Positions 8,612 to 19,051 of a DNA stretch of 64,000 nucleotides are shown one piece after another. The stretch is from assembly GCF_016918075.2 (NCBI RefSeq), contig NZ_JAERPS020000005.1, forward strand, positions 369,902-433,901, in the 5' to 3' direction. Numbering within the stretch: position 1 is the first letter of the stretch; each line of letters starts with the position of its first letter. The translations under genes and the position numbers were made by a program. This DNA is from Rheinheimera maricola. Its GTDB lineage: Bacteria; Pseudomonadota; Gammaproteobacteria; Enterobacterales; Alteromonadaceae. Under the pieces are notes generated by a model. That model was not told the DNA's origin, did no database searches, and saw only the letters and a list, made by a program, of their open reading frames with translations.

Positions 8612-10721
8612 TCGCAGACTCTGCAGCAGGTTTTACGGTTGCTTCTTTAATACTTAAGCGCACCCGGCCTTGCTTGTCGACTTCTAATACCTTAACTGAA
8701 ACTTTCTGACCCAGAGTAAGGTGTTCGGACACATTATTCACTCGCTCATCAGAGATCTGTGAAATATGCACCAGACCATCTTTACCCGGCAGTACGTTTA
8801 CGAAGGCACCGAAATCAACGATACGGACAACTTCACCCTCATAAATAGCGCCAACTTCAATCTCTGCCGTAATGGCGTTGATCTTGTCGATTGCAATTTG
8901 AGCAGCTTTAGCGGTAGTGGCGGCAATTTTAATGCTGCCGTCGTCTTCCAGCTCGATAGTGGTTCCGGATTCTTCAGTGATCTGACGAATAACTGCGCCG
9001 CCTTTACCGATTACTTCACGGATTTTCTCCGGGTTAATCTTCATAGTGTATATACGCGGGGCGTATTCAGACATCTCTTCGCGGTGACCGCTGATCGCCT
9101 GGTCCATTACATTTAGAATATGCAAACGGGCGGCTTTAGCTTGCTTCAGCGCAATTTGCATAATTTCTTTGGTAATACCGTCGATCTTAATGTCCATTTG
9201 CAGTGCCGTAATACCATCGGTAGTACCAGCTACTTTAAAGTCCATATCGCCTAAGTGATCTTCATCACCTAAAATATCTGACAGTACAACGAAGTCATCG
9301 CCTTCCTTTACCAGACCCATAGCAATACCGGCTACAGAGGCTTTAATGGGTACGCCGGCGTCCATCAGAGCTAAAGACGAGCCACATACTGATGCCATAG
9401 AGCTTGAACCGTTAGATTCAGTGATTTCTGACACAATTCGTACCGTGTACGGGAAGTCATTGAACTCTGGCATTACCGCTAATACACCGCGCTTAGCTAA
9501 ACGGCCGTGGCCGATTTCGCGACGCTTAGGTGAACCAACCATGCCGGTTTCGCCCACACAGTACGGCGGGAAGTTGTAGTGCAACATAAAAGTGTCGGTT
9601 TTGGCGCTTAATAAATCGTCGATGTTTTGTGCATCACGCGCCGTACCCAAAGTCGCCGTAACTAATGCTTGCGTTTCGCCGCGGGTAAACAGGGCTGAAC
9701 CGTGAGTACGTGGTAATACGCCGGTCATAACGCTTAAACCACGGATCATTTCCGGGTCACGGCCATCGATACGCGGTTCACCTTTAGTGATACGGCCACG
9801 AACTACTTTAGATTCCAACTCGTGGAAAATTTCGCCCACTTCGTTTTTGTTCAGCGCTTCGCCTTCGGCCAACTCAGCAGTCAGTTTTTCTACTAAAGCA
9901 GCTTTGATTTCGCCGATACGCTCGTAGCGCTTGGCCTTTTCAGTGATTTGGTAAGCTTCGCCTAACTGAGCGCGGGCCAAACCGTCAATTTTTTCAATTA
10001 ACGGCAGGTTTTTCGCCGGTGCTTGCCAGTTCCACTTTGGCTTAGCGCCTTCAGCAGCAAACTCGTTGATAGCATTGATCGCCGTTTGCATTTGCTCATG
10101 GCCATACATTACTGCGCCCAACATCACGTCTTCAGACAGAATACCGGCTTCTGATTCAACCATTAATACTGCACTGGCCGTACCGGCTACCACTAAGTCT
10201 AACTTAGAACTTTTCAGCTCTTCTTCTGACGGGTTCAGTACGTATTGATTATTGATATAACCAACACGGGCCGCACCGATAGGGCCGGCAAACGGAATAC
10301 CTGACAACGCCAGGGCGGCAGAAGCACCGATTAACGCTACGATGTCCGGCTGAATTTCAGGCTGTACTGAAACAACTGTTGCAATAACCTGTACTTCATT
10401 GATGAAGCCTTCCGGGAACAGCGGACGAATTGGACGGTCGATTAAACGTGATGTTAAGGTTTCACCTTCACTTGGACGACCTTCACGTTTAAAGAAACCA
10501 CCTGGGATCCGGCCGGCGGCATACATTTTTTCTTGGTAATTTACCGTTAACGGGAAGAAATCCTGGCCTGGTTTAGGCTCTCTCTTACCCACTACCGTTA
10601 CTAAAACTGAGGTATCACCCAGGCTGGCCAGCACTGCGGCATCTGCCTGACGGGCGATAACGCCGGTTTCTAAGGTAAAAGTGTGTTGGCCGAACGGGAA
10701 TGATTTTACGATGGGAGTCAC
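8592..10721 (-). CDS. pnp: Polyribonucleotide nucleotidyltransferase (PNPase)
   Basis: A 3'-5' phosphorolytic exoribonuclease and degradosome component. The order is two RNase PH domains (about residues 10-230 and 310-540) separated by a helical region, then KH (about 550-615, [14 protein letters not shown]) and S1 (about 620-690, [17 protein letters not shown]). I chose the GTG at 10721 ([11 protein letters not shown]) because AAGGA lies 8 bases upstream and the resulting 709 residues match the 711-residue E. coli protein; the frame itself opens 27 codons earlier. It follows rpsO and a terminator. In E. coli it autoregulates through its 5' leader. Confidence 0.97.
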   Translation of the reverse strand: MTPIVKSFPFGQHTFTLETGVIARQADAAVLASLGDTSVLVTVVGKREPKPGQDFFPLTVNYQEKMYAAGRIPGGFFKREGRPSEGETLTSRLIDRPIRPLFPEGFINEVQVIATVVSVQPEIQPDIVALIGASAALALSGIPFAGPIGAARVGYINNQYVLNPSEEELKSSKLDLVVAGTASAVLMVESEAGILSEDVMLGAVMYGHEQMQTAINAINEFAAEGAKPKWNWQAPAKNLPLIEKIDGLARAQLGEAYQITEKAKRYERIGEIKAALVEKLTAELAEGEALNKNEVGEIFHELESKVVRGRITKGEPRIDGRDPEMIRGLSVMTGVLPRTHGSALFTRGETQALVTATLGTARDAQNIDDLLSAKTDTFMLHYNFPPYCVGETGMVGSPKRREIGHGRLAKRGVLAVMPEFNDFPYTVRIVSEITESNGSSSMASVCGSSLALMDAGVPIKASVAGIAMGLVKEGDDFVVLSDILGDEDHLGDMDFKVAGTTDGITALQMDIKIDGITKEIMQIALKQAKAARLHILNVMDQAISGHREEMSEYAPRIYTMKINPEKIREVIGKGGAVIRQITEESGTTIELEDDGSIKIAATTAKAAQIAIDKINAITAEIEVGAIYEGEVVRIVDFGAFVNVLPGKDGLVHISQISDERVNNVSEHLTLGQKVSVKVLEVDKQGRVRLSIKEATVKPAAESANAETNA

Positions 10722-10858
10722 GTGTTTGTTTCCTTTACTTGATCGCCTGATTGCGATGTCATTTTTGTCGTTTAATTGTTGCGTAGTATACTCTGTAACC
10801 AAAGCACAAAGATAGTTCAGTCAATAGTTAACTTTGGATAAAAATTAATCTTATATAT

Positions 10859-10887
10859 AAAAAAAGGGGCTTAAAGCCCCTTTTTTA
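10859..10887 (-). terminator. Intrinsic terminator between rpsO and pnp
   Basis: The stem GGGGCT/AGCCCC with a 3-base loop is flanked by A and T runs on both sides, so it works in either orientation. On the minus strand it begins soon after the rpsO stop, corresponding to the leaky rpsO terminator of E. coli. Confidence 0.9.
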
Positions 10888-10898
10888 CTGAATGCGAA

Positions 10899-11168
10899 TT
10901 AACGGCGTAAGCCTAAACGCTCAATCAGTGTTGCGTAACGGCTCTGGTCTTTACCTTTTAAGTAATCCAGTAACTTACGACGCTGGCTAACCATACGCAG
11001 CAAACCACGACGTGAGTGGAAATCATGCTTATGCTGGGCAAAGTGGCCCTGCAGGTGATTAATAGAAGCAGTTAGCAAAGCTACTTGTACTTCTGGTGAA
11101 CCTGTGTCGTCTTGCTTAACAGCAAAGTCGGCAACAATTTTTGCTTTATCAGCAGCGCTTAAAGACAT
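10899..11168 (-). CDS. rpsO: 30S ribosomal protein S15
   Basis: S15 is a primary 16S rRNA-binding protein of the small subunit platform and also touches 23S rRNA in bridge B4. The 89-residue sequence is canonical from [11 protein letters not shown] to the final ERLGLRR, including the rRNA-binding [11 protein letters not shown] region. The ATG at 11168 has a GGAG site; the frame stays open for 29 more codons upstream, but these are leader. It lies between truB and pnp as in E. coli. In that species S15 represses its own translation through a leader pseudoknot; I did not model that here. Confidence 0.98.
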   Translation of the reverse strand: MSLSAADKAKIVADFAVKQDDTGSPEVQVALLTASINHLQGHFAQHKHDFHSRRGLLRMVSQRRKLLDYLKGKDQSRYATLIERLGLRR

Positions 11169-11290
11169 ATTTAACTCCAAATGTGAGTGAACTAAATAAG
11201 GGAATCGCCGATCACTCATCCAGCAGACCCCAAAAAATCCGGCGTATGATAGCATTCTGTTGTCTTTTTACAAGGCGTTTCTGAATACAG

Positions 11291-12217
11291 CTACTGCGCA
11301 GCTGCTGTATTCAGCAACCGGCGCGAACTTAGTACGCCGTTGTTGACCAAACCAACACCGAAGAAGGTATCGTCCGGGCCATGCAGTTTAATCGCCGCAA
11401 TATCTGCCGTAGTAACCTGGCAATGTTGGCCATGCTGCAAACGGTGTTGCTCCTGCTCTGTCAGCTGCAATTTAGGCATATTAACGATGCCTGCATCCAG
11501 CGGCAGTAACAGGGCGTCCATTTGCACAAAGTCATTGGCGCCATGGCATTGTTCTGCCAAGCCATCCAACTGCGCCGGTGTCACCATTTGCTCTGCGGTA
11601 AAAGGCCCAACCTGAGTGCGGTGTAGTGCGCCTACATGGGCACCACAACCTAAAGCTTCGCCTAAATCGTCTATCAGAGTACGGATGTAAGTGCCTTTAC
11701 TGCAATGCACAATAAAGTCTGCCGTAGCACCATCAAACTTAAGCACCTCAAAACGAAAGATACTAATTGGTCTGGCTTCGCGCGGCACGGTGATACCCTG
11801 ACGCGCATAACGGTATAACGGCTGGCCTTGATACTTCAGCGCCGAAAACATGGTCGGCACTTGTAATATATCGCCGCGAAAGGCAGCTAATGCTTGCTCA
11901 AGCTGGGCCTGACTGAATTGCACCGGCTTCTCGCTTATAACTTCGCCTTCTACATCACTGGTGTTGGTACGGATACCAAAATTCGCCGTTACCAAATAAG
12001 TCTTGTCGGTATCTAACAAGAACTGACTGAACTTGGTAGCTTCGCCAAAACAGATTGGTAGCAAACCCGATGCCATCGGGTCCAATGCACCGGTGTGGCC
12101 AGCTTTTTGTGCCTGATAAAGCCAGCGTACACGCTGCAAGATACCGTTACTGCTTACTTCTAACGGTTTATCCAGCAATAAGATGCCGTTAACAGCACGG
12201 GCATTTTTCCGGGCCAT
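11291..12217 (-). CDS. truB: tRNA pseudouridine(55) synthase TruB
   Basis: Makes pseudouridine 55 in the T-loop of all elongator tRNAs and acts as a tRNA-folding chaperone. The 308-residue protein has the catalytic Asp in GHTGALDPMASGLL near residue 45, the KTYLVTANFGIRT segment, the CSKGTYIRTLIDDLG motif, and a C-terminal PUA-like part. Its ATG shares one base with the rbfA stop (TAATG), indicating coupled translation within the nusA-infB-rbfA-truB operon. Confidence 0.97.
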   Translation of the reverse strand: MARKNARAVNGILLLDKPLEVSSNGILQRVRWLYQAQKAGHTGALDPMASGLLPICFGEATKFSQFLLDTDKTYLVTANFGIRTNTSDVEGEVISEKPVQFSQAQLEQALAAFRGDILQVPTMFSALKYQGQPLYRYARQGITVPREARPISIFRFEVLKFDGATADFIVHCSKGTYIRTLIDDLGEALGCGAHVGALHRTQVGPFTAEQMVTPAQLDGLAEQCHGANDFVQMDALLLPLDAGIVNMPKLQLTEQEQHRLQHGQHCQVTTADIAAIKLHGPDDTFFGVGLVNNGVLSSRRLLNTAAAQ

Positions 12218-12669
12218 TAGTTTGCCGGCTCGTCGCTGTTATCTGTACTATCTGTGCTATCTGCAGCATCGGCCACATCATCCAGTGCCTGGCCCGACTG
12301 CAACCGACGCCGATCATCTTCTGCCCGAGCAGTGCTGACCAGGGTAGCCATGCGGATACCTTCGTTTAATGACTCATCAAAGGTAAAGCGGATATGTGGC
12401 ACTATGCGCGCCTGAATACGTTTACCTATAAGGCTGCGGACAAAACCGGAGGCATCATTCAAAATTTTCAGATTGTCTTCTACTTTTTCATCTGCCAGGC
12501 CTAAAAAGGTAACAAACACCTTGGCGTGCGATAAATCGCGTGAAACCTCAACATCAGACACGGTGATCATGCTGTGCAGACGCGGATCTTTAATTTCGCG
12601 TTGCAGGATCACCGCCATTTCTTTTTTCATTTGCTGCGACAATCTGTCGACCCGCGAGAATTCTTTCAT
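12217..12669 (-). CDS. rbfA: Ribosome-binding factor A
   Basis: A KH-fold factor for late 30S maturation and cold adaptation that binds near helix 1 of 16S rRNA. I use the ATG at 12669 ([17 protein letters not shown]), giving 150 residues; the open frame reaches back into the infB 3' end but the family starts here. The core contains [19 protein letters not shown] and the KH helices near [12 protein letters not shown]. The acidic C-terminal tail repeats DSTD-like units and is longer than in E. coli. It is preceded by a hairpin after infB and overlaps truB by one base. Confidence 0.95.
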   Translation of the reverse strand: MKEFSRVDRLSQQMKKEMAVILQREIKDPRLHSMITVSDVEVSRDLSHAKVFVTFLGLADEKVEDNLKILNDASGFVRSLIGKRIQARIVPHIRFTFDESLNEGIRMATLVSTARAEDDRRRLQSGQALDDVADAADSTDSTDNSDEPAN

Positions 12670-12695
12670 AGCTCTATTTCCATTGCCCGTTGCAG

Positions 12696-12724
12696 ACAAA
12701 ACAGGGGCCAAAGGCCCCTGTTTT
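12696..12724 (-). terminator. Hairpin with short T run between infB and rbfA
   Basis: A perfect 8-bp stem CAGGGGCC/GGCCCCTG with a 3-base loop is followed on the minus strand by TTTTG. It lies in the 70-base gap between the infB stop and the rbfA start, so it is a likely partial terminator or processing site that lowers expression of rbfA-truB relative to infB. Confidence 0.65.
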
Positions 12725-12739
12725 CTTATTGCGTGCCAG

Positions 12740-15424
12740 TTACAGGGTACGTTCAACCTGTATAACTTCAAACACTTCGATCTGGTCGCCTTCGCGCACA
12801 TCGTTGTAGTTCTTCACGCCGATACCACATTCGAAACCGTTACGAACTTCACTTACGTCATCTTTAAAGCGACGTAGCGATTCCAGCTCGCCTTCGAAAA
12901 TAACCACGTTGTCACGCAGCACACGAATAGGAGCATTACGTTTGATCACACCCTCGGTTACCATACAACCGGCCACGGCACCGAACTTAGGTGAACGGAA
13001 TACATCGCGTACCTGCGCCAGACCAATGATCTGCTGTTTAAATTCAGGTGCTAACATACCGGTCATCGCGGCACGAACTTCGTCTAACAGCTCATAAATG
13101 ATGCCATAGTAACGTAAGTCCAGGCCTTCGTCTTCTACCAGCTTACGTGCTGTGCCATCGGCACGTACGTTAAATCCGATAACAATCGCTGATGAAGCAG
13201 CAGCCAGCGTAACGTCGGTTTCAGTAATACCACCTACGCCACTGCCAACAATCTTCACTTTCACTTCGTCAGTTGACAGTTTCATCAGTGATTCGGTGAT
13301 GGCTTCAACCGAGCCCTGTACGTCTGCTTTCAGTACGATGTTCAGCTCAGACACGTCGCCTTCAGTCATGTTAGCAAACATGTTTTCCAACTTAGACTTC
13401 TGCTGACGCGCTAATTTAACGTCACGGAATTTGCCTTGACGATACAGTGCTACTTCACGTGCTTTACGCTCGTCTTTAACTACAGTAACTTCGTCACCGG
13501 CTTGAGGTACACCGGACAAGCCTAAGATTTCTACCGGAATAGACGGGCCGGCAGTTTTAATTTCTTTACCGTTTTCGTCGCGCATTGCCCGTACACGGCC
13601 ATATTCAAAACCACACAACACGATTTCACCCTGTTGCAGCGTACCTTCCTGAACCAGGATTGACGCTACCGGGCCACGGCCTTTATCCAAACGTGATTCA
13701 ATCACTACGCCACGGGCCAAACCTTGCTTAACAGCCTTTAATTCCAGCAGCTCAGCTTGGTTAAGGATGGCTTCGAGTAAGTCATCAATACCCATACCTG
13801 ACTTAGCAGATACCGGCACAAACTGTACATCACCGCCCCACTCTTCCGAGATAACATCGTATTGAGACAACTCATTACGCACGCGCTCTGGGTCAGCTTC
13901 TGGCTTATCCATCTTGTTTACTGCAACCACTAACGGCACACCAGCAGCTTTCGCATGCTGAATCGCCTCTTTGGTTTGTGGCATTACACCATCATCAGCC
14001 GCTACTACCAGGATAACGATGTCAGTAGCTTTGGCACCACGGGCACGCATCGAGGTAAAAGCAGCGTGACCTGGTGTATCAAGAAAAGTAACCATACCGC
14101 GGTCGGTTTCAACGTGATATGCACCGATATGCTGAGTAATACCACCGGCTTCACCTGCGGCGACTTTAGCTTTGCGGATGTAATCCAGTAATGAGGTTTT
14201 ACCATGGTCAACGTGACCCATGACCGTAACAACCGGCGCACGAGACTCCAACTCACCTTCACCCTGGCGGTCAGACATTACCGCTTCTTCCAGCTCATTT
14301 TCTTTGGTCAGCGTAACTTTGTGGCCCATTTCTTCACAAACAATGGCCGCAGTTTCCTGATCAATAACCTGGTTAATGGTCGCCATGGCGCCCATTTTCA
14401 TCATAACCTTAATCACTTCTGATGCTTTCACGGCCATTTTGGCAGCCAGCTCAGCAACAGTAATGGTTTCACCAATTTTTACTTCACGTTCAACCGGCTG
14501 AGCAGGTTTATTAAAACCGTGCTGCATACTGGTTGGCGTTTTCTTTTTCTTCACATGACGATTGGCGCGATTAAATGCCTCTTTGTCATTGGCGTCATCT
14601 TTCTTTTTGCCTTTAACGGCTGGTGCTTTTTTAGCGGCGCCGCGACGTCCTGCACGCTCTTCTTTAGCGTCCACTTCGTCTTCTGCCTGCTTGGCAAATT
14701 CATTACTAGTCAGGTGGTAGTCGTCTGTATCAGCTGGCTTGGCTTTTTCTTCCTGCGCCCAACGTTCACTGTTTTCTTCTGCCAGTTTACGCGCAGCTTC
14801 AGCTTGCTTAGCAGCTTCTTCTTCCAGCTTACGCAATGATTCAGCTTCTTGTTGCTGACGAATACGATCGGCTTCTTTGCGTGCTTCTTCTTTAGCAGCA
14901 CGACGCGCAGCTTCTTCCGGATCGTCTTTTAGCAATTGCGCCTGTTTTGCCTCTTCACGACGTTTAGCATCAGCCGCTTTACGCTCAGCTTCTTCTTTCG
15001 CTTTAGCCGCTGCAATTTCTTTTGCCTTACGTTCCGCTTCAGCACGCGCATGCTGGGCTTCGGCATTGGCTTTTTCTTCAGCCAGACGCGCTTCTTCCTG
15101 CGCTTTTAACATCGCCTCATCAACAATCGGTTTTTTCACGTAGGTTTTTTGCTTACGCACTTCTACCTGAATTTCACGGTTGCGCCCGGCGCCACCCGCT
15201 ACACTGAGCGTAGTCTTTTCTTTGCGCTGCAATGTTAAACGGGCAGGCTCTGCCGCTTTACCACCATGCTGGGCACTTAAGTGCTCTAGCAGAGATTTCT
15301 TTTCATCTTCGCTGACTACCTGACCGGCTGCTTTACTGATACCGGCATCAGCGAATTGCTGCACTAACCGTTCAACAGTAGTACCGACATCACTGGCTAG
15401 CTTTTCTATAGTGACTTCTGCCAT
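12740..15424 (-). CDS. infB: Translation initiation factor IF-2
   Basis: The GTPase that brings initiator tRNA to the 30S subunit and promotes subunit joining. The 894-residue protein begins with an IF2-N domain ([20 protein letters not shown]), has a long highly charged Ala/Glu/Lys coiled-coil linker (about residues 90-290), a second IF2-N domain, and then the G domain with [11 protein letters not shown] (G1), DTPGHAAF (G3) and NKMDKPEAD (G4), followed by domains II to IV. A GGAGG site precedes the ATG. Position after nusA and before rbfA is the conserved operon order; tRNA-fMet, its ligand, is encoded at the head of the same block. Confidence 0.98.
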   Translation of the reverse strand: MAEVTIEKLASDVGTTVERLVQQFADAGISKAAGQVVSEDEKKSLLEHLSAQHGGKAAEPARLTLQRKEKTTLSVAGGAGRNREIQVEVRKQKTYVKKPIVDEAMLKAQEEARLAEEKANAEAQHARAEAERKAKEIAAAKAKEEAERKAADAKRREEAKQAQLLKDDPEEAARRAAKEEARKEADRIRQQQEAESLRKLEEEAAKQAEAARKLAEENSERWAQEEKAKPADTDDYHLTSNEFAKQAEDEVDAKEERAGRRGAAKKAPAVKGKKKDDANDKEAFNRANRHVKKKKTPTSMQHGFNKPAQPVEREVKIGETITVAELAAKMAVKASEVIKVMMKMGAMATINQVIDQETAAIVCEEMGHKVTLTKENELEEAVMSDRQGEGELESRAPVVTVMGHVDHGKTSLLDYIRKAKVAAGEAGGITQHIGAYHVETDRGMVTFLDTPGHAAFTSMRARGAKATDIVILVVAADDGVMPQTKEAIQHAKAAGVPLVVAVNKMDKPEADPERVRNELSQYDVISEEWGGDVQFVPVSAKSGMGIDDLLEAILNQAELLELKAVKQGLARGVVIESRLDKGRGPVASILVQEGTLQQGEIVLCGFEYGRVRAMRDENGKEIKTAGPSIPVEILGLSGVPQAGDEVTVVKDERKAREVALYRQGKFRDVKLARQQKSKLENMFANMTEGDVSELNIVLKADVQGSVEAITESLMKLSTDEVKVKIVGSGVGGITETDVTLAAASSAIVIGFNVRADGTARKLVEDEGLDLRYYGIIYELLDEVRAAMTGMLAPEFKQQIIGLAQVRDVFRSPKFGAVAGCMVTEGVIKRNAPIRVLRDNVVIFEGELESLRRFKDDVSEVRNGFECGIGVKNYNDVREGDQIEVFEVIQVERTL

Positions 15425-15445
15425 TTGTGTTGTTACCTCCGTTGA

Positions 15446-16945
15446 CTACTTATTTTCTTCGCTAAACCAAACGATGTTACGGGCTGCCATGATCAGGTCG
15501 GCGGCTTGTTGTTCCGACATGGTGACAATTTCCAGTAAATCATCGACACCCAGCTCTGCCAGGTCGTCTAACGTTGTTACCCCTTTACTTGCCAATACAT
15601 AGGCAGTGTGGGTATCTAATCCTTCCAGCGCTAACAGCGCTTCACTTGGCTGCGCATCTTCCAGCGACTCTTCGCTGGCTAATGCACGAGTGGTTAATAC
15701 CGCTTTAGCACGGCTACGCAGTTCTTCCACCATAGCTTCATCCAGACCATCGATGCTTAACAGCTCGCTGATCGGCACATAAGCAATTTCTTCAAGTGTG
15801 GCAAAGCCTTCATCTACCAGTACGTCGGCGAAGTCTTCGTCAATTTCTAATGCATCAACAAACACCTGCCGCACCTTGGCGGTTTCTTCCTGGTGTTTTT
15901 GTTTCATGGCAGAAACTGACATTACGTTCAGTTCCCAACCGGTTAACTGACTGGCCAAACGCACATTTTGGCCGTTACGGCCAATGGCCATTGCCAAATT
16001 GGAGTCTTCAACAGCAATATCCATCGAGTGCGCGTCTTCATCAACGATGATAGAGGCCACTTCTGCCGGCGCCATGGCATTGATAACATACTGTGCGTCG
16101 TTATCGTCATATAGTACGATGTCAACACGTTCGCCAGCCAGCTCGTTAGATACAGCTTGCACACGCGAACCACGCATACCGACACAAGCACCTACAGGGT
16201 CGATTCGACGGTCGTTGCTTTTTACCGATATCTTCGCTCTGGCACCTGGATCACGTGCAGCTCCACGCAACTCGATCATCTCTTCGCCAATTTCCGGCAC
16301 TTCAATACGGAATAGCTCAAGCAGCATTTCCGGACGTGAGCGACTTAAAAATAGCTGGGCGCCACGCGCCTCTGGTTTTACTTCGAACAACAGTGCGCGA
16401 ATGCGATCGCCTGGACGATAGGTTTCACGTGGTAACATTTCATCACGGCCCAACATTGCTTCTGCGTTGTTACCCAAATCAACGATGATGCTGTCACGGT
16501 TTACCTTTTTAACGACACCAGTAACCAATTCACCTACTTGATCGATATAGGCTTCAACAACTTGTGAGCGCTCTGCTTCACGTACTTTTTGTACGATAAC
16601 CTGTTTCGCCATTTGCGTAGTGATACGATCAAATTCGATAGAATCAATTTGCTCTTCGTAGTAATCACCTACCTGCACCGACGCATCGTCATATTGCGCG
16701 GCAGACAACGTCATTTCGCGGTACGGATGCTCTTGCACCTGGTCATCAGGAATAATCTCCCAACGACGGAACGTTTCGTACGAGCCAGTTTTGCGGTCGA
16801 TGTTAACGCGAACCTCAATATCGCCTTCATTTTTCTTTTTAGTGGCGGCAGCCAACGCAAACTCCAATGCCTGGAAAATCTTCTCCCGCGGCACTGATTT
16901 TTCGTTTGAAACTGCATCAACAACTAATAATATTTCTTTTGCCAT
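15446..16945 (-). CDS. nusA: Transcription termination/antitermination factor NusA
   Basis: Binds RNA polymerase and RNA to modulate pausing, intrinsic termination and antitermination. At 499 residues it has the N-terminal RNAP-binding domain (about 1-130), S1 (about 135-200), two KH domains (about 230-345, with [14 protein letters not shown] and [13 protein letters not shown]) and two C-terminal acidic repeats (about 360-495), the gammaproteobacterial arrangement. Start and length agree with the family. It lies 29 bases after rimP and 21 bases before infB. NusA autoregulation is known in E. coli; terminator-like hairpins sit upstream of rimP here. Confidence 0.98.
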   Translation of the reverse strand: MAKEILLVVDAVSNEKSVPREKIFQALEFALAAATKKKNEGDIEVRVNIDRKTGSYETFRRWEIIPDDQVQEHPYREMTLSAAQYDDASVQVGDYYEEQIDSIEFDRITTQMAKQVIVQKVREAERSQVVEAYIDQVGELVTGVVKKVNRDSIIVDLGNNAEAMLGRDEMLPRETYRPGDRIRALLFEVKPEARGAQLFLSRSRPEMLLELFRIEVPEIGEEMIELRGAARDPGARAKISVKSNDRRIDPVGACVGMRGSRVQAVSNELAGERVDIVLYDDNDAQYVINAMAPAEVASIIVDEDAHSMDIAVEDSNLAMAIGRNGQNVRLASQLTGWELNVMSVSAMKQKHQEETAKVRQVFVDALEIDEDFADVLVDEGFATLEEIAYVPISELLSIDGLDEAMVEELRSRAKAVLTTRALASEESLEDAQPSEALLALEGLDTHTAYVLASKGVTTLDDLAELGVDDLLEIVTMSEQQAADLIMAARNIVWFSEENK

Positions 16946-16974
16946 TGTTTGTTGCCTCGCTTTGCCCAGATACC

Positions 16975-17433
16975 TTAAAACACCGGTACCACGTTTGCTT
17001 TGTCTATGTTATCCATCAGCAAACGATAGGGTTTGCCATCTACTTCCACTATCAACATATCGTCTTCAATAGCTGTTAGTACGCCTTTAAACTTGCGCCG
17101 GCCATCCTGTGGAATGGCCAGTTTTACTTCAATTTTTTGTCCCACCACTGCAGCATAATGTGCTGGTGTAAACAGTGGACGATCCAAACCCGGTGAAGAG
17201 ACCTCTAACAGGTATTCATTGGTGATAGGATCTTCCACGTCCAAAATTGCACTGACTTCACGACTAACCAGCGCGCAGTTGTCAACATTGACACCGTCAG
17301 CATGGTCAATATATAGCCGTAAAGTTGAATGACGACCAGCCTGCACTAGTTCAAGCCCTAACAACTCAAAGCCTGCCGCTTCAACTGTTGGCAGCAATAG
17401 CTCTGTCAGTTTCTGTTCTTGCTTGTTCAACAC
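16975..17433 (-). CDS. rimP: Ribosome maturation factor RimP
   Basis: A 152-residue factor needed for 30S maturation, assisting early binding of ribosomal proteins. The family features are the N-terminal alpha/beta domain ([19 protein letters not shown] in part), the [11 protein letters not shown] stretch, [11 protein letters not shown], and a C-terminal SH3-like barrel. It is the first protein gene after tRNA-fMet, the same order as E. coli metY-rimP-nusA-infB. The ATG overlaps no other gene; about 200 bases of hairpin-rich leader precede it. Confidence 0.95.
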   Translation of the reverse strand: MLNKQEQKLTELLLPTVEAAGFELLGLELVQAGRHSTLRLYIDHADGVNVDNCALVSREVSAILDVEDPITNEYLLEVSSPGLDRPLFTPAHYAAVVGQKIEVKLAIPQDGRRKFKGVLTAIEDDMLIVEVDGKPYRLLMDNIDKANVVPVF

Positions 17434-17490
17434 GACCTCCGGAAAAGCTGCTCTGTTTGGATTGTTACCCTAAAAAGTAGCAACAGCAGC

Positions 17491-17515
17491 AAATAAAAAA
17501 AGGGCGTTTAGCCCA
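17491..17515 (-). terminator. Terminator-like hairpin upstream of rimP
   Basis: On the minus strand GGGC-TAAAC-GCCC is followed by TTTTTTATTT. It lies about 120 bases after tRNA-fMet and about 60 bases before rimP, so it could end the tRNA transcript or act as an attenuator (a NusA-sensitive one would make sense here). Confidence 0.65.
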
Positions 17516-17549
17516 ATACTGCGTAAAACTGAGTCTGCAGATACGAAAA

Positions 17550-17569
17550 CGCCCCGAACTAGCGGGGCG
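17550..17569 (-). terminator. GC-rich hairpin between tRNA-fMet and rimP
   Basis: A perfect 7-bp stem CGCCCCG/CGGGGCG with a 6-base loop, followed on the minus strand by GTTTTCG. It lies upstream of the hairpin at 17491-17515, forming a tandem terminator-like arrangement. Confidence 0.6.
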
Positions 17570-17583
17570 AATGGGCATCCAAT

Positions 17584-17610
17584 CAACTAACATATCGCCA
17601 ATGTTAGTTG
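17584..17610 (-). repeat. Perfect 10-bp inverted repeat 3' of tRNA-fMet
   Basis: CAACTAACAT and ATGTTAGTTG are separated by 7 bases, starting 26 bases after the tRNA CCA end. There is no T run, so a role in tRNA 3' processing, mRNA stability or factor binding is more likely than termination. Confidence 0.7.
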
Positions 17611-17635
17611 AAATTCTAATCACTTCATAAGAAGT

Positions 17636-17712
<77 letters not shown>

Positions 17713-17786
17713 TCCGTAATTGGCGCTTATTATATAGCGCTGACTGGTTTATCGCAAGCATTGCCTTGGCAAACTGTTGATATATT

Positions 17787-17871
17787 TGGTGCCGAGAGCG
17801 GGACTTGAACCCGCACGTCCGAAGACACTACCCCCTCAAGATAGCGTGTCTACCAATTTCACCACCTCGGC
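17787..17871 (-). tRNA. tRNA-Leu (GAG)
   Basis: An 85-base class II tRNA with an acceptor starting GCCGAGG, a D-loop GGTAGACACG, anticodon GAG in the loop CTTGAGG, a long variable arm, T-loop GGTTCAAGTCC and encoded CCA. It lies just downstream of secG, the same neighbour as E. coli leuU. Confidence 0.96.
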
Positions 17872-17884
17872 AGAAAATCTTTAC

Positions 17885-18214
17885 TTAGTTTCCGACGGGG
17901 ATATCGCTAGCGTCGTCTTTCTTCTGTTCAACCTGTTCAGTAACCGGCACTGACAGATCTTGCCATTCATCTACTTGCTTGCTTTGGCCTGCGCTGAAGT
18001 TACCCAGCACTATACTCAAAACAAAGAAAATGGTGGCTAAAATAGTAGTGGTTTTGGTAAGGAAATTGCCTGTACCGGAAGAGCCGAACACGGTAGCTGA
18101 AGCTCCTGCACCAAAAGCGGCACCCATATCAGCACCTTTACCGTGCTGAATTAACACCAAACCGATTAAAGCCATGGCGACTAACAAATATACTGCTATA
18201 AATATTTCGTACAT
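17885..18214 (-). CDS. secG: Protein-export membrane protein SecG
   Basis: SecG is the small third subunit of the SecYEG translocon in the inner membrane and aids SecA-driven translocation. The 109-residue product has two membrane helices (about residues 3-22 and 53-73) and the conserved LIQHGKGADMGAAFG loop. The ATG at 18214 has an AAAGGA site, which overrides the longer open frame beginning inside tpiA. The C-terminal tail is polar and acidic. It follows tpiA by two bases and precedes the tRNA-Leu gene, so one transcript may carry both. Confidence 0.96.
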   Translation of the reverse strand: MYEIFIAVYLLVAMALIGLVLIQHGKGADMGAAFGAGASATVFGSSGTGNFLTKTTTILATIFFVLSIVLGNFSAGQSKQVDEWQDLSVPVTEQVEQKKDDASDIPVGN

Positions 18215-18216
18215 GC

Positions 18217-18969
18217 TTATTCCTTTGCACCTTTTGTAACTGCAAGGCAAATTTGCGCAAATTCTGCTGGTTTCAGGCTAGCGCCACCTACCAGCGCACC
18301 ATCTATGTCGGCTTGGAGAAATAACGCAGCACAATTGTCTGCATTAACACTGCCGCCATACAATAATTTCACCTTTACTGCCGCTTGCGCGTCGTATTGA
18401 GCCAGATGTTGCCGGATAAAAGCATGCGTTTGTTGCGCTTGCTCCGGTGAGGCTGACTCACCTGTACCTATGGCCCATATTGGCTCGTAAGCGATCACTG
18501 ATTTCGCCAGTAATTCGGGCTGCGAAGCATACACCGCATCAAGTTGCCGTGCAATAACCTGCTGCGTTTTTTCTTGTTGTCGCTGTGCTTGTGTCTCACC
18601 TACACAGAGGATAGGTATTAAGCCTGCCTCTACAGCGGCAGTCAACTTGGCCGCCACCACTATATCCGTTTCAGCATTTAAAGTACGCCGTTCAGAATGG
18701 CCCACTATAACGTAGCTAGCGCCAGCTTCCAGTAATAGCGCGGCACTGAGCTCACCGGTATAAGCACCGCTTTTTTCCTGGTTAAGATTCTGTGCCCCCA
18801 ACGCGAAATTAACAGACGTAGGAAATTGTCTGAGTAAGGTTGCAGGTGGACACACCAGCACATCGGCCCCCTCTGTTGGCACTGATACCAGTGCCAGCGT
18901 TATTTCCTCGACCAGAGCGGCAGAACCGTTCATTTTCCAGTTCGCGGCGATCAGGGGAGTACGTTGCAT
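18217..18969 (-). CDS. tpiA: Triose-phosphate isomerase
   Basis: Interconverts dihydroxyacetone phosphate and glyceraldehyde 3-phosphate. All active-site elements of the 250-residue TIM barrel are visible: NWKMNG (Lys), GHSERR (catalytic His), AYEPIWAIGTG (catalytic Glu and flexible loop), and LYGGSVN (phosphate binding). It is placed between glmM and secG, as in many gammaproteobacteria. The enzyme also consumes triose phosphate arising from the KDPG aldolase encoded near the other end of the window. Confidence 0.98.
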   Translation of the reverse strand: MQRTPLIAANWKMNGSAALVEEITLALVSVPTEGADVLVCPPATLLRQFPTSVNFALGAQNLNQEKSGAYTGELSAALLLEAGASYVIVGHSERRTLNAETDIVVAAKLTAAVEAGLIPILCVGETQAQRQQEKTQQVIARQLDAVYASQPELLAKSVIAYEPIWAIGTGESASPEQAQQTHAFIRQHLAQYDAQAAVKVKLLYGGSVNADNCAALFLQADIDGALVGGASLKPAEFAQICLAVTKGAKE

Positions 18970-19051
18970 GCGGCTATATCCTGTTATAAGTCCGGCGCGA
19001 TATTAACTAACCACGCCGATGCAAACAAGTAAAAGTGGCGTATTTGGACAA

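Noticed and set aside
14710..15143. Repeat region or coiled-coil gene on the plus strand opposite the infB linker
   Set aside because: It reflects the Ala/Glu/Lys-rich IF2 linker codons read in reverse, not a separate gene.
12473..17072. Many plus-strand ORFs of 60-145 codons opposite infB, nusA and rimP
   Set aside because: They are antisense shadows of strongly conserved genes, with low-complexity Ser/Ala-rich translations and no ribosome sites.
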